DNA of 64,000 bases. Source: Pholis gunnellus (lineage: Eukaryota > Chordata > Actinopteri > Perciformes > Pholidae). The notes under the pieces were generated by a model. That model was not told the DNA's origin, ran no database searches, and saw only the letters and a list, made by a program, of their open reading frames with translations. Shown piece by piece: positions 54,624-64,000 of this stretch. Positions within the stretch are counted from its first letter, which is position 1; every line of letters starts with the position of its first letter. The stretch covers positions 3,142,199 to 3,206,198 of the forward strand of contig OU342804.1 of assembly GCA_910591455.2 (NCBI GenBank), written 5' to 3'. A program made the translations under genes and the position numbers.

Positions 54624-55043
54624 GCTGCTATCTGTTCAGTGGAGGACATCAACCAGCAAACTGCAAAGGACACTGAACAGGTGGAATCAGAGTGCATCAC
54701 AACTTCAGTCACAGCAGCAAAGAAAAGTCAAGGCCAGACGAAATCTGTCCAATTTCAATTGAGTCGTGTTTCCAGCCTTTTTTCAATTACAGTGTTATCA
54801 AACTACATATTTGTTCTTTATCATTGGTGTAGAGTAATAAAACCTATTTAAACATTATGGATTGATGACATGAAATTTCGGTAAATCAGTGATTTACAAT
54901 AATGCCAATGAATATCAATAACAGATGGTTTTACAAAAGATCTTACAAAATTTAGGAATTGTCAAAACACTTTAGTTGTCATTACTGAATTGAATCTAAC
55001 AAACATCTGCTTTTAAATTCATAGAGCAGAAAAGCACTTTCCC

Positions 55044-55086
55044 ATGATGATGATGAAGATCTGTGTCATCCTACTTCTGTGTATTG
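55044..55086 (+). CDS. signal-peptide exon of mucin-like gene
   Basis: Four ATG codons in a row followed by KICVILLLCI. The intron of 105 nt ends TTGCTGAACAG. The first ATG is assumed. An acceptor for the upstream UTR intron is probably TTCATAG just before 55025. Confidence 0.65.
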
Positions 55087-56359
55087 GTTAGTTTAAGTTA
55101 TTGATTACCAGTAAAAGATGCTGTAACATTTTTCAAATGCGGAATCAAACTTTTAAATTCTTACTGATTCATCCATTGTATTGCTGAACAGCATTAAGCA
55201 ATGCAGAGAGCCCAACAACCACGGTTGCCTCAACAACAATGACAGTAGCCGCAACAACAACCACAGCAGCTGCAACAACGACCAAAGTTGCCCCAACAAC
55301 AACCGCAACAACAACCACTGCTGCTCCAACAACCACAGCTGTGTCGCAATAACCACAGCTGTAGTCGCAACAACCACAGTTGTAGCAACAACTACACCAG
55401 CTGCAACAACAACCCCAGCAGCTGCAACAACCACAGCTGCCGCAACCACGACCAAAGTTGCCCCTACAAATACTACAACAGCAGCAACAATGATCACAGC
55501 AGCTGTAAGAACCACAGCTGCACCTACAACAACTTCAGCAGCTGCAACAACCTCAGCAGCTGCAACAACCACAGTTGCCCCAACAACAACTACAGCAGCA
55601 ACAACATCAACTATAGCAGCTGCAACGACCACAGCTACCTCAACAACTACTACACCAGCAGCAACAACGACAACAGCAGCCGAAACAACAACCACTGCTG
55701 GCACAACAACCACAGCTCTAGTCACAACAACCACTGCTGCAACCACAGCGACCACAGCAACTGCAACAACCACAGCTACAACAACCACAATTGCCCCAAC
55801 AACTGCAGCAGCCGCAACAACAACTGCACCAGCTGCAGCCACAACAACCACAGCTGCTCCTAAAACTACAGCAGCTGCAACAACCACAGCTGCCCCAACA
55901 ACAACTACAGCAGCACCAACAACAGCAGCTGCAACAACCACCCCTTTAGCTCCAACAACCACACCTGCCTCAACAACAACCACAGCCCCAACAACAACAA
56001 CTTCACCAGCTGCAACAACCACACCTGCCTCAACAACTACAGCAGTTGCAACCACAGTTGCCCCTAAAACTACTACATCAGCAGTAACAACGACCACATC
56101 AGATGCAACGACCACAGCTGTCTCAACAACAACTACAGCAGCCGCAACAACAACTGCACCAGCCGCAACAACAAATGCACCAGCTGCAACAACAACCCCA
56201 GCAGCTGCAACAACAACCACAGTAGCCGCAACAACAACTACACCAGCAACAACAATAACAACAGCTGCCCCAGCAGAAGATGCTGCTGCCTCCTCTGCAG
56301 TCATCAACAAAACAAGTTTATTATTCGTAGCAATTGTTACAGTAGTTATTTGGGATTAA
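55044..56359 (+). CDS. mucin-like Thr/Ala/Pro-rich protein, apparent frameshift
   Basis: I recognise no named gene. Exon 55044-55086 encodes MMMMKICVILLLCI, a signal peptide, donor GTTAGT, phase 1. The next exon starts at 55192 and continues ALSNAESPTTTVASTTMTVA in a Thr-rich frame that stops at TAA 55350-55352. From about 55343 the neighbouring frame carries the same composition to 56359: over 300 residues of TTTAAPTTT-like sequence ending in a hydrophobic tail TSLLFVAIVTVVIWD after a Ser/Ala stretch, which resembles a GPI-attachment signal. Around 55340 the text GCTGTGTCGCAATAACC looks like a 2-bp GT duplication. Dense Thr would be O-glycosylated if secreted. A TATA box (54617), a non-coding first exon and an AATAAA at 56542 complete the gene. 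It may be intact in other alleles, a recent pseudogene, or an assembly error. Confidence 0.6.
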
Positions 56360-56541
56360 CAACTGGACTTGAACAAGAGACTAAATACTACCAACATTTA
56401 GTCTTTTTATACATCAAGTGTTATTTATGAAGAGGCTGAAGGATTGAAATTAATTTATTATCAATATTTAACATGCATACCCATTATTTATACTATTTAT
56501 TAAATTATAAGAAGCTTTAACTCTGACTTGTGTTCTTTACA

Positions 56542-56547
56542 AATAAA
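56542..56547 (+). terminator. AATAAA poly(A) signal of mucin-like gene
   Basis: Lies 183 nt after the stop codon at 56357-56359. Confidence 0.55.
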
Positions 56548-56559
56548 AAACAAATTTTA

Positions 56560-59226
56560 TGATCACGCTCTGATATTTTGCACTAATGAAATGTTTATTG
56601 TTCTGACATAAGACGAGCAGAAATATAACTGTTACTGACTCACGTCACATCGACAGAGAACCAAATGATTCTCACACTGTGTGCAGATACAACATGAAGG
56701 AGATATTTAATACCCATAGTTCAGTTCTTTGTATTCATTTGCATTACACTGTTAGGAGTTTATTGAATATACACACTGTGCTGCATACTGTGACTGCTCT
56801 GTTGTCTTCATTTGGATATCCATGTTAATATGTAAAATATTTAAAGTATTAAAGTGTGAAATGCAAAGAACACAAAGCGTTTAATCTATGTGGAGGATGT
56901 GGCCTCGTACTTATATTTTCTTTTGGTAGTGTCTTGTCGCTCATGTTGGCTGGGCATCTCATAAAGCAAATGTTAATATCATTACAGGTAAAAGCCGACA
57001 AATACATTTGACTTTTTAACAGCTGGACTTGGATTTGTTACGTGATAATGAACTTGGATAAACTTTATTTCTGTTCATCTTTTCTTAACGTTACAAAGTG
57101 CTTTTAGTGGAAGAGAAAAGAGGATAAACCTTTAAAAACAAAGACAAATGCAGATCAATACATTTCTTTTAATATCTATATTTTTATGTAGATGCTAATT
57201 TATACTGACAGATGTTGTATTCTAATAACTTTACTGTAACCTCAACTTTTCCCCAAGTGTCACGAGCTGGTCAACAGTTTTGTTTTCTTATTAAAATATC
57301 TCCTGAATTTTTGAGTTAAATATCCGACCATCAAACGTTTATAATCACATTTATTCCTCAAAGAGCAACGAATACAGAGACGGTGGACTCACACAGAATC
57401 ATGACTTCCATCACTGAAGCATTAAAGCATCACATGCTAAAAACAGCAGAACCACAAACTCATAATTTCCAGTCAGTTGCAAACGCAGGTAAGATTTCAG
57501 ACTAATACGTTTTTTTAAAGAGCTTTTTTACATTGGCTTTATGAAGAAATAAAAGATCCAATTAAAAAAAAAAACAGAATAAAAGTTTTTACAATCCACT
57601 GCTGATGTAGAAGAGAACGAAGACCGTTTGATGCTCCTGCAGAGTTTATTGATGCATATGTGCATACTGCAAATATGGACATTGATATTAAAGTTATTAT
57701 TAACAAGTGTGTTTTAACTCTGACTGGTGGTATACCTCACTTCTGTTCCACCGGCATACCAAAAGAGCTGGTTACTCCTCGTCAACTGCCATTCAACACT
57801 CCCCAGCGATTTCCGACAAGTTTTTACTGGTATGTTTCGCTGCTGCGTTCAATTTAGCATGAGTTTAGCATGAGCTGGTTACTCACCTAACAGCTCTGGA
57901 TGTTTCCCCGAGGCAACTGCTCTGACCGCACACCACACAAAAACAACAAACCAACACACCCAAACGGACCCGTTGCTTTACCTATCCAGGGACACTCCAC
58001 AGAAGTAAAAAATAACACTAGAGGACCATGTACTCAATGCTGCCAAAAAAAAATGCATCCCCCAAACAATTGTGTGCCAGACAAAACCATTATTATTCAA
58101 AACCAAATATCAGCCTCAAACCAATCAATTTGGACGGACGAGCCCGCACTTGTCACAAACCGCGCCGTATGGCCATGACAAAAAAGGGAGATGCACTCAA
58201 CAAAGCAGTTTAACAAATGATTTATTAGTTTTAAAGTAACATAAAAGACAAACATAAACTAACAGTGACATGTGAAGTCAGTAATTTCAGCAGTGAGTTT
58301 GTAGAAGCAAACCGTAACCAAAACCGAAATGGGTTTCTCAGGAAGAAGAGAGAGACACACTGAGGATCCAGAGGGTTTTTATACAGGGGGCACTGTATTC
58401 AACACCGGCACACAGGGCCAGCATTGTTAATAGCCTCTGGTGTTTCCACTCTGCCTGATGACCCTCTGCCACACCCACCACCTCCACACCTGCAAGGAAA
58501 GCAGCCAACCAACCAGGCAACAGGCAGACAGGGCAGAGGGTCGTCACAATGGTGAATGCCCTCCAAAGGTCAGGTGATGGTCCTGGCGATGACCTATATG
58601 GAAGAAAAAGATGAACAAACACTGAATCTTTGGAGTTTAGTGTGCAGTCATCTTATATTCAGTATCCAGCAGGCCTCTGCTCTAATAAACCACATGTCAC
58701 TGTTGCTCCGTGGGCCGATGCCTCTGTTGACTGGTTATATGACGCTTGCCATGTCAAGAGCTACTTAAGGTGCAGTGTGGCGCCATCTAGTGGTGAGGTT
58801 ACAGATTGCACCCTCTGCTCGCTCCTATAACAAAGATTCTGACTTTATGTTTTCTTATTCTATGGACACACAAGAGCACACTTGGACCGTTTGAGTGCAA
58901 ACAGTGTGCACAATAATTGGTTTCTGTGTCATCTGTTAAATTCTACTGTTGCATAAGATTACGATTTTTTTATCAATTGTAATATCTTTCATTCATTATT
59001 TTCAAAGCATGATCTTTTAAACTAAATAAACACTTCAACCATGAATGAGTAATAGTGTCCCTTTTATATTTTTAAAGATCACTGCACTACTGAATATGAA
59101 TCTCTTAGCATTCACTTTCTGCAGAAGAATTGATAATTTTCCAAAATAAATAAATACTGACCCGAAAGGTTGAGGCTGAAGCTTAAGCTTCTTGTTTCTA
59201 CGCATTAGACCGTACACGGACCAGCA
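56560..59226. other. intergenic, no gene recognised
   Basis: Sequence around 57740-58260 and 58330-58620 looks like transposon-derived material (repeated GAGCTGGTTACTC at 57767 and 57869) but I cannot name the family. Open frames at 57900-58178 and 58338-58622 have no recognisable domain. Confidence 0.35.
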
Positions 59227-59370
59227 GTCGCATGCTCCTTTGTGGGAACTGGCAGATTGTTTACATGCTAATTATGAACACAAGGTGCTTCATATTACGG
59301 GAACGATATGATTCATCATCATGAGAACACAGCTACAGACAACTCTGTGGTTTTAGAACGCGTCATGAAT
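59227..59370 (+). repeat. 144-bp direct repeat, copy 1
   Basis: From GTCGCATGCTCCTTTGTGGG to AGAACGCGTCATGAAT. It is nearly identical to 59786-59929, differing by about three bases near GATATG. Confidence 0.92.
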
Positions 59371-59785
59371 TTTTGTTTTTTGTGTCAAATTATTTATTCT
59401 GAGCTAAAGCGAGATCACATAACTTATTAAATCTGTACCAAGTAATGCTCAAACTGTTATTTTAGATGAAGGGAAGTCGTAACTGTCAAACCAATTATAC
59501 AATTAAACCTGTACATGACGTGGTTACCTGCACATTCCAGTAAGGAAGTAGAACAGAACTATTACAATGACTCAGATAATGAGCAGCAGTAACAACAAAG
59601 TTAAATGTCATGCTAAAAAAATGAGTTTGACATGTTGAGTCATTTTTACATACGCAGTGGTTGTGTTGATTGTATTGTTGTAATTAAAGGTTTTCTTCGT
59701 CACACCTTTAATCCTGACGAGAGCACATATTTCATTGGCTTTGTTCTCAGAATGATGTCATCTCATGTTTGTTTCTAAAAACAAA
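59371..59785 (+). repeat. promoter-region duplicate with altered TATA box
   Basis: Closely similar to 62743-63110 over its whole length, e.g. TGAGCTAAAGCGAGATCACA, AAATCTGTACCAAGTAATGC and CACCTTTAATCCTGACGAGA. Where the other copy has GTTTATAAAAAGA this has GTTTCTAAAAACA, and no first exon follows. It is flanked on both sides by the 144-bp direct repeats. Confidence 0.85.
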
Positions 59786-59929
59786 GTCGCATGCTCCTTT
59801 GTGGGAACTGGCAGATTGTTTACATGCTAATTATGAACACAAGGTGCTTCATATTACGGGAACGATATGCTTCCTCATCATGAGAACACAGCTACAGACA
59901 ACTCTGTGGTTTTAGAACGCGTCATGAAT
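59786..59929 (+). repeat. 144-bp direct repeat, copy 2
   Basis: See copy 1. Same orientation and equal length, 559 bp downstream. Confidence 0.92.
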
Positions 59930-60517
59930 CTGACCTTCCTTTAGAACTAATTTAAGAACAGACTGAGGAAGGTGTTGGTCACAGATGCCCAACCTTTAAA
60001 GTGTTTCATATAGTTGTGAGATGAATCATATCTCTGGAGCTACTCAACTTACTTGGTTTAAAAAATGTGCAATACAAACAATTCATACGTTCTACCTCAG
60101 ATGGGAAATAATGTGTATTATCTTGTATTTTGAGCTTTTACTGTTTGTTTTTTTGCGATTTACTCATTTGTTATACCTTTACTGTAGGACCTTTTATTGT
60201 AATTGTTCTGTTTTTATTTTCTTCTTTTGTTTTTTTACTGATGTCTCTTACAACTTTGCTGCTGTAATCCTGCAAATGTCCCCATGTGTATCCTCAGGGG
60301 TTAAGGTATGAGTATGAATATGAGTATGAATATGAATATACTATCATTATATCGTCTGCACTGATTTATTAGATCGATCTTATAAGTATTAACTTATCCA
60401 GTAGATTGTTGCAATTTATCACACAATATTCAACTAGTTCATACCTGATGCTCTAGTTAACTGATATTCAAGTTGTTACGAGGAGCTCTTACGACACTTA
60501 CGAGGTCTTTAACCTCA

Positions 60518-60640
60518 ACTAAATTCAATTCTATTCGTGTAGCCCAAAGTTACAAATCACAAATTCGCCTCAGGGAGCTGAACAATCTGTACATCATTGG
60601 ACATCTTCTGTCCCAGGACCCTCGAATCGGAACAAAAAAA
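60518..60640 (+). repeat. degraded copy of the interspersed repeat at 40131
   Basis: TTCAATTCTATTCGTGTAGC, CAAATCACAAATTCGCC and ACAATCTGTAC in the same order as at 40140-40220. Confidence 0.55.
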
Positions 60641-61494
60641 TGTTAAATGACAAAATATTAGAATAAATGTAAACCCGCAATAAAACTACAGCATCATTTT
60701 ATTATAGGCCTGCAAAAGAGTCCAACAGTTGTGTTGTGTTCCAAGTGTTCTATGTAGATTTTTCAGATCTTGTATATTTGTTTTAATAGATTTAGCATTT
60801 TCACTATGCATTATGTTGTTGTCTCTGTGGATCATCCGTGAGTCTGCACCTCTGTGTCTGTCCTCAGCTAATCTCTCATTCTGCTGCAGCTAACGGCATA
60901 ATATTTTGGGTGTCCGGTTATGGCTGAATGCTCAAGGATGTCTTGGTTGAGGTGACTCACATTGACACAAAAGGTTTAGACTGAAGCTTAAGCTCATTTT
61001 ACCTACCCAATAGGCCTTATTTACTAGTTTTACAAAGTGCCGAGTTTCATCATGAGATTGTCTGCACTGTTTCATTTTAATATGATGGATATATGTATGA
61101 ATGTATTTTAAGATTCGGACGGTCTGGTTGGGTGGTCGGCGATCGTCCCAAGGTCCGCTGCACTTGATCCAATCCCCAAGCTTCCTTCTCCGATGCTGAT
61201 GAGTGCATTCTGTCACATGTCACAAGACAACAAATGAAGACCACAAATGAAGTTCATGGGAGCTACCGTCTAATATAACACTGGACGTATTCAATCCAAG
61301 TCTATTAGCCCCAGGTGCTCTGTCAGTTTACATGCCTAGAAGTATGTATTCAAAGGTGTGTCTCTGTACACTCCTTGTCTGAAGAAGACACTTAAATAAA
61401 TGCATGACTAATAATGCAGTTAAACAACTTTGGGTGTTTCATTAATGTTGTATAAAAACAGATACTTAGCTCTCTGACTAATACAATAATTGAT

Positions 61495-61575
61495 TGGCCT
61501 AGCCCAATGTATGCTGGGATGGGCTCCGATCGGTCCAACAGGATAAACTGGTAAAGGTAATGGGAGGCTGGATGG
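61495..61575 (+). mobile_element. LINE 3'-tail fragment
   Basis: AATGTATGCTGGGATGGGCT, CCGATCGGTCCAACAGGATA and GGAGGCTGGATGGATG follow the GCTGGGATAGGCTCCAG-ACAGGATAAG-TGGATGGATG pattern of common fish LINE 3' ends. Confidence 0.55.
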
Positions 61576-62368
61576 ATGTTTTGCAAAAGTCTCAGGTTCC
61601 ATTATTCTGTAAAGTGTCACGAGCAGACCGATGAGTCAACATCACAACAAATGAACTAATATCATACGTACGTCCTCATACCTTTTCAAATATGAACCAC
61701 AATGGCTGTTCAAATATAGACATAAGCATTAACGCTCAGCTTACTTTAGGGTATCAAGTTAAGAGCATTGTTGTAATATGACCTTCAATAACACGAGTGG
61801 AAAAGCTGTTTCAGAGACAATAGTGATTCATGTTGTGTTGCTCTCAGTTGCTACGGGTTTCTAATGTCCCGGGTGACACGGGTGTCAAATGTTCTCTGTG
61901 CTCTGGAGCAAGAATGTGTGTTCAGTTCTCTAGATGTATACGAGGTCTGACTGGAGTGAAAGTTCTGAAAAGGTCAATTCAGAGTAGTAGAGAAGATGCC
62001 ATTTGTAAAGAAAAGCCTTTAAAACCTCAAAGTTTGTTTTCTTTCCAAGTTTAGTATCTTTAAGAAAATGTTTGAATGTTCCAACTTCCGTTTTACTACA
62101 TGAGCGATTATTAGCAGGAATCTTTTCAACCCTGTCAGCATGTCGAGGTTTGAAAAAGACAAAGTATATGTAAAGTAATTCAATAATTACTTAATACTTA
62201 TAAATATATGTGTATCTATACATTTTATTGTATGTATAAGAGGATTTTGTCTTTCTTCCTTCTTCTTTCCTTTTTTCCCTCGATAATAAAAAAAAATCTG
62301 ATTTATTCTGGATATCAATAAAATATGACTCCCTCACACACACAATGCATCACTTAGTGTTAATGAAC

Positions 62369-62371
<3 letters not shown>

Positions 62372-62409
<38 letters not shown>
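62372..62409 (+). repeat. (TA)n microsatellite
   Basis: About 19 TA dinucleotides. Confidence 0.95.
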
Positions 62410-62413
<4 letters not shown>

Positions 62414-62742
62414 ATATTGAACTTGTTAAAATAATCATTGCTCTCTCTCACTTTATTTCCTGTATGTTCTTTTATGAACATGACAGTTTTGAGAAAAGAA
62501 TAAATGTGCTAAAGGTCCACTAACTGCACATTTCCCAAAGCATTCAGACAATGTGGTCTTCTCTAGCGGAGAAAGAGTGCTTGGTTGTCACAGAGACAAT
62601 TCAGTTGTTATCACGACCTGGAATTAGGATCACGTAACAAGAGATGTGTGTGGGAAAAAGTAAAAAAAAAATGCAAACAGAAATGAAATTAATGAACTCA
62701 TCTGCTCAAGAAGGTGAGTTCAGAGCTTCAGAAATTATCTAA

Positions 62743-63192
62743 TTTTTGTTTTTTTGTGTCAAATTATTTTTTCTGAGCTAAAGCGAGATCACATAACTTA
62801 TTAAATCTGTACCAAGTAATGCTCAAACTGTTATTTTAGATGAAGGGAAGGCGAAACTGTCAAACCAATCTGCACATTCCAGTAAGGAGGTAGAACAGAA
62901 CTATTACAATGACTCAAATAATGAGCAGCAGTAACAACAAAGTTAAATGCTAAAAAAATTAGTTTGACATGTTGAATCATTTTTACATACGCAGTGGTTT
63001 TGTTGATTGTATTGTTGTAATTAAAGGTTTTCTTTGTCACACCTTTAATCCTGACGAGAGCACACATTTCATTGGCTTTGTTCTCAGAATGATGTCATCT
63101 CATGTTTGTTTATAAAAAGACGATCTGAAATGAGAAAACATCACATCTTCATTCACTGCAGTGGACGACATTCAAGCAGAGAACTTCAACCT
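62743..63192 (+). promoter_or_regulatory. promoter (TATA at 63111) and first exon of a gene leaving the window
   Basis: TATAAAAA at 63111-63118 is followed about 45 bp later by CAGTGGACGACATTCAAGCA, similar to the first exon of the mucin-like gene (CAGTGGAGGACATCAACCAG at about 54648). It ends at a good donor, AACCT/GTAAGT, at 63193. No start codon lies in this exon; the coding part would be beyond a long intron and probably beyond 64,000. A mucin-like family member is the inferred product. Confidence 0.5.
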
Positions 63193-64000
63193 GTAAGTAG
63201 TTTTAGTATTATTTTACTCTAGTATGAATCAATGACATAGTTTATTTTCAAGGGGAAGATTGCAACAATTTGTAAATATTTTACATTCAAATTATGGTTT
63301 AATAAATAAATTTTCTCAATTTGTTTAGATTTATTTGTGTTGGTATACTTAATGCAGGATTGTTAAATTTGTTATAATTAATTAACATATCGTCTCAATA
63401 GAGTTTCGATCTGGCAATACAATATATATTTATGCCATATACTTGTGATATTTAATTAATTTATATTATTCTACCCTGTTTATTATATTTCAGTTATTTT
63501 GATACCACCTTAAATTAATGTATGTGTTAAATGTTGAAAATATGTTACATTCAATTTAATGCAAAGCATTTTGAGCTGCACTGTATGTATAAAAAGTGTA
63601 GTACAAATAAAATGTACCATATTTTGTTATTATCTAACAAATATGACTTTTTAATTATGAAACAAACTATTTTTATTTTATTTAAAATAAAAATACAATA
63701 TTTATAATAATGTCAAATGTAAGACTTGAACTTGTTTCAACACACATCAACACATAGGTTAGTAACGTTACAAACAAGAGTTTATATTGTACGCAATAAT
63801 CAATCCTCAATCAGTCTGTATCGAGGATCATCACACAAAACATTGAGTAATGACTTAAATTAATAGTCAGCCAAACTAGACAATTATAGTCATAGTCAGC
63901 TTCTACCATACCATACCTAGCAGTGTGTAATCAGCAGTAGCTGAAGGTGCGTTATTAAATGTTTCACATGGAAATAACTATTTATCAGATAAAAATTACC
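63193..64000 (+). other. probable intron of the gene starting at about 63.15 kb
   Basis: Very AT-rich sequence without a recognisable exon or repeat family up to the window end. Confidence 0.35.

Larger units (their letters stand above)
59930..62370. other. intergenic with repeat scraps
   Basis: Contains a degraded copy of the 40131 repeat (60518-60640) and a LINE-type 3' tail near 61495-61575. Open frames at 60932-61216 (-) and 61830-62054 (+) show no domain. Confidence 0.4.

Noticed and set aside
55153..56310. 385-codon minus-strand Val/Ala-rich open frame
   Set aside because: Antisense shadow of the Thr-rich exon. The + strand has signal peptide, promoter and poly(A) support.
1..64000. 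CRISPR arrays, rRNA or intact tRNA genes, bacterial operons
   Set aside because: None seen. Regular repeats present are microsatellites, coding minisatellites or transposon remnants.

Overview
The window is vertebrate nuclear DNA from a teleost, probably a percomorph. It has multi-exon genes with GT-AG introns, abundant microsatellites, many short degraded transposon remnants, and recognisable orthologues of vertebrate genes. There are no bacterial-style operons, rRNA genes or CRISPR arrays.

Left part (about 1.2-26.9 kb, + strand): one complete plakophilin-3 gene (pkp3). I could assemble 13 coding exons whose splice phases all agree, giving 787 residues (human PKP3 is 797). The introns hold several copies of one roughly 400 bp dispersed repeat, a 22-bp minisatellite, and (TG)n and (CT)n tracts that sit directly on two splice acceptors.

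Middle (about 26.9-38.6 kb): a repeat-rich intergenic stretch, then on the minus strand a complete six-exon BAX-family gene (205 residues, probably baxb). It has BH3, BH1 and BH2 regions and a C-terminal tail anchor. A G4-type tract lies about 230-250 bp upstream of its start codon.

Right part (about 38.9-64 kb): an accessory-looking, AT-rich region. It contains a Thr/Ala/Pro-coding minisatellite next to an LTR-end-like sequence, a 1.7-kb inverted-repeat element with its matching empty site 0.6 kb away, a decayed Ty3/Gypsy integrase fragment and LINE scraps. It also contains a small cluster of genes for putative secreted, low-complexity proteins. Two are tandem paralogues (starts 46,899 and 52,315) with near-identical promoters and signal-peptide exons, followed by very different glutamine/proline/tyrosine repeat arrays: about 75 units of QQQPGYPPK/M/E type, and 13 units of QQPSYLAQQ type. 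A third gene (start 55,044) is mucin-like: TATA box, short signal-peptide exon, Thr/Ala/Pro-rich body and hydrophobic C-terminus. A related TATA box and first exon at about 63.1 kb suggest a further member that runs off the window.

The repeat-protein cluster is the most unusual content. Its reading frames are not clean: both Q/P-rich copies change frame between the conserved exon 3 and the repeat array, and the mucin-like gene carries an apparent 2-bp duplication. These loci may be rapidly evolving genes, partly pseudogenised, or affected by assembly errors in repeats. RNA-seq or long reads would decide.
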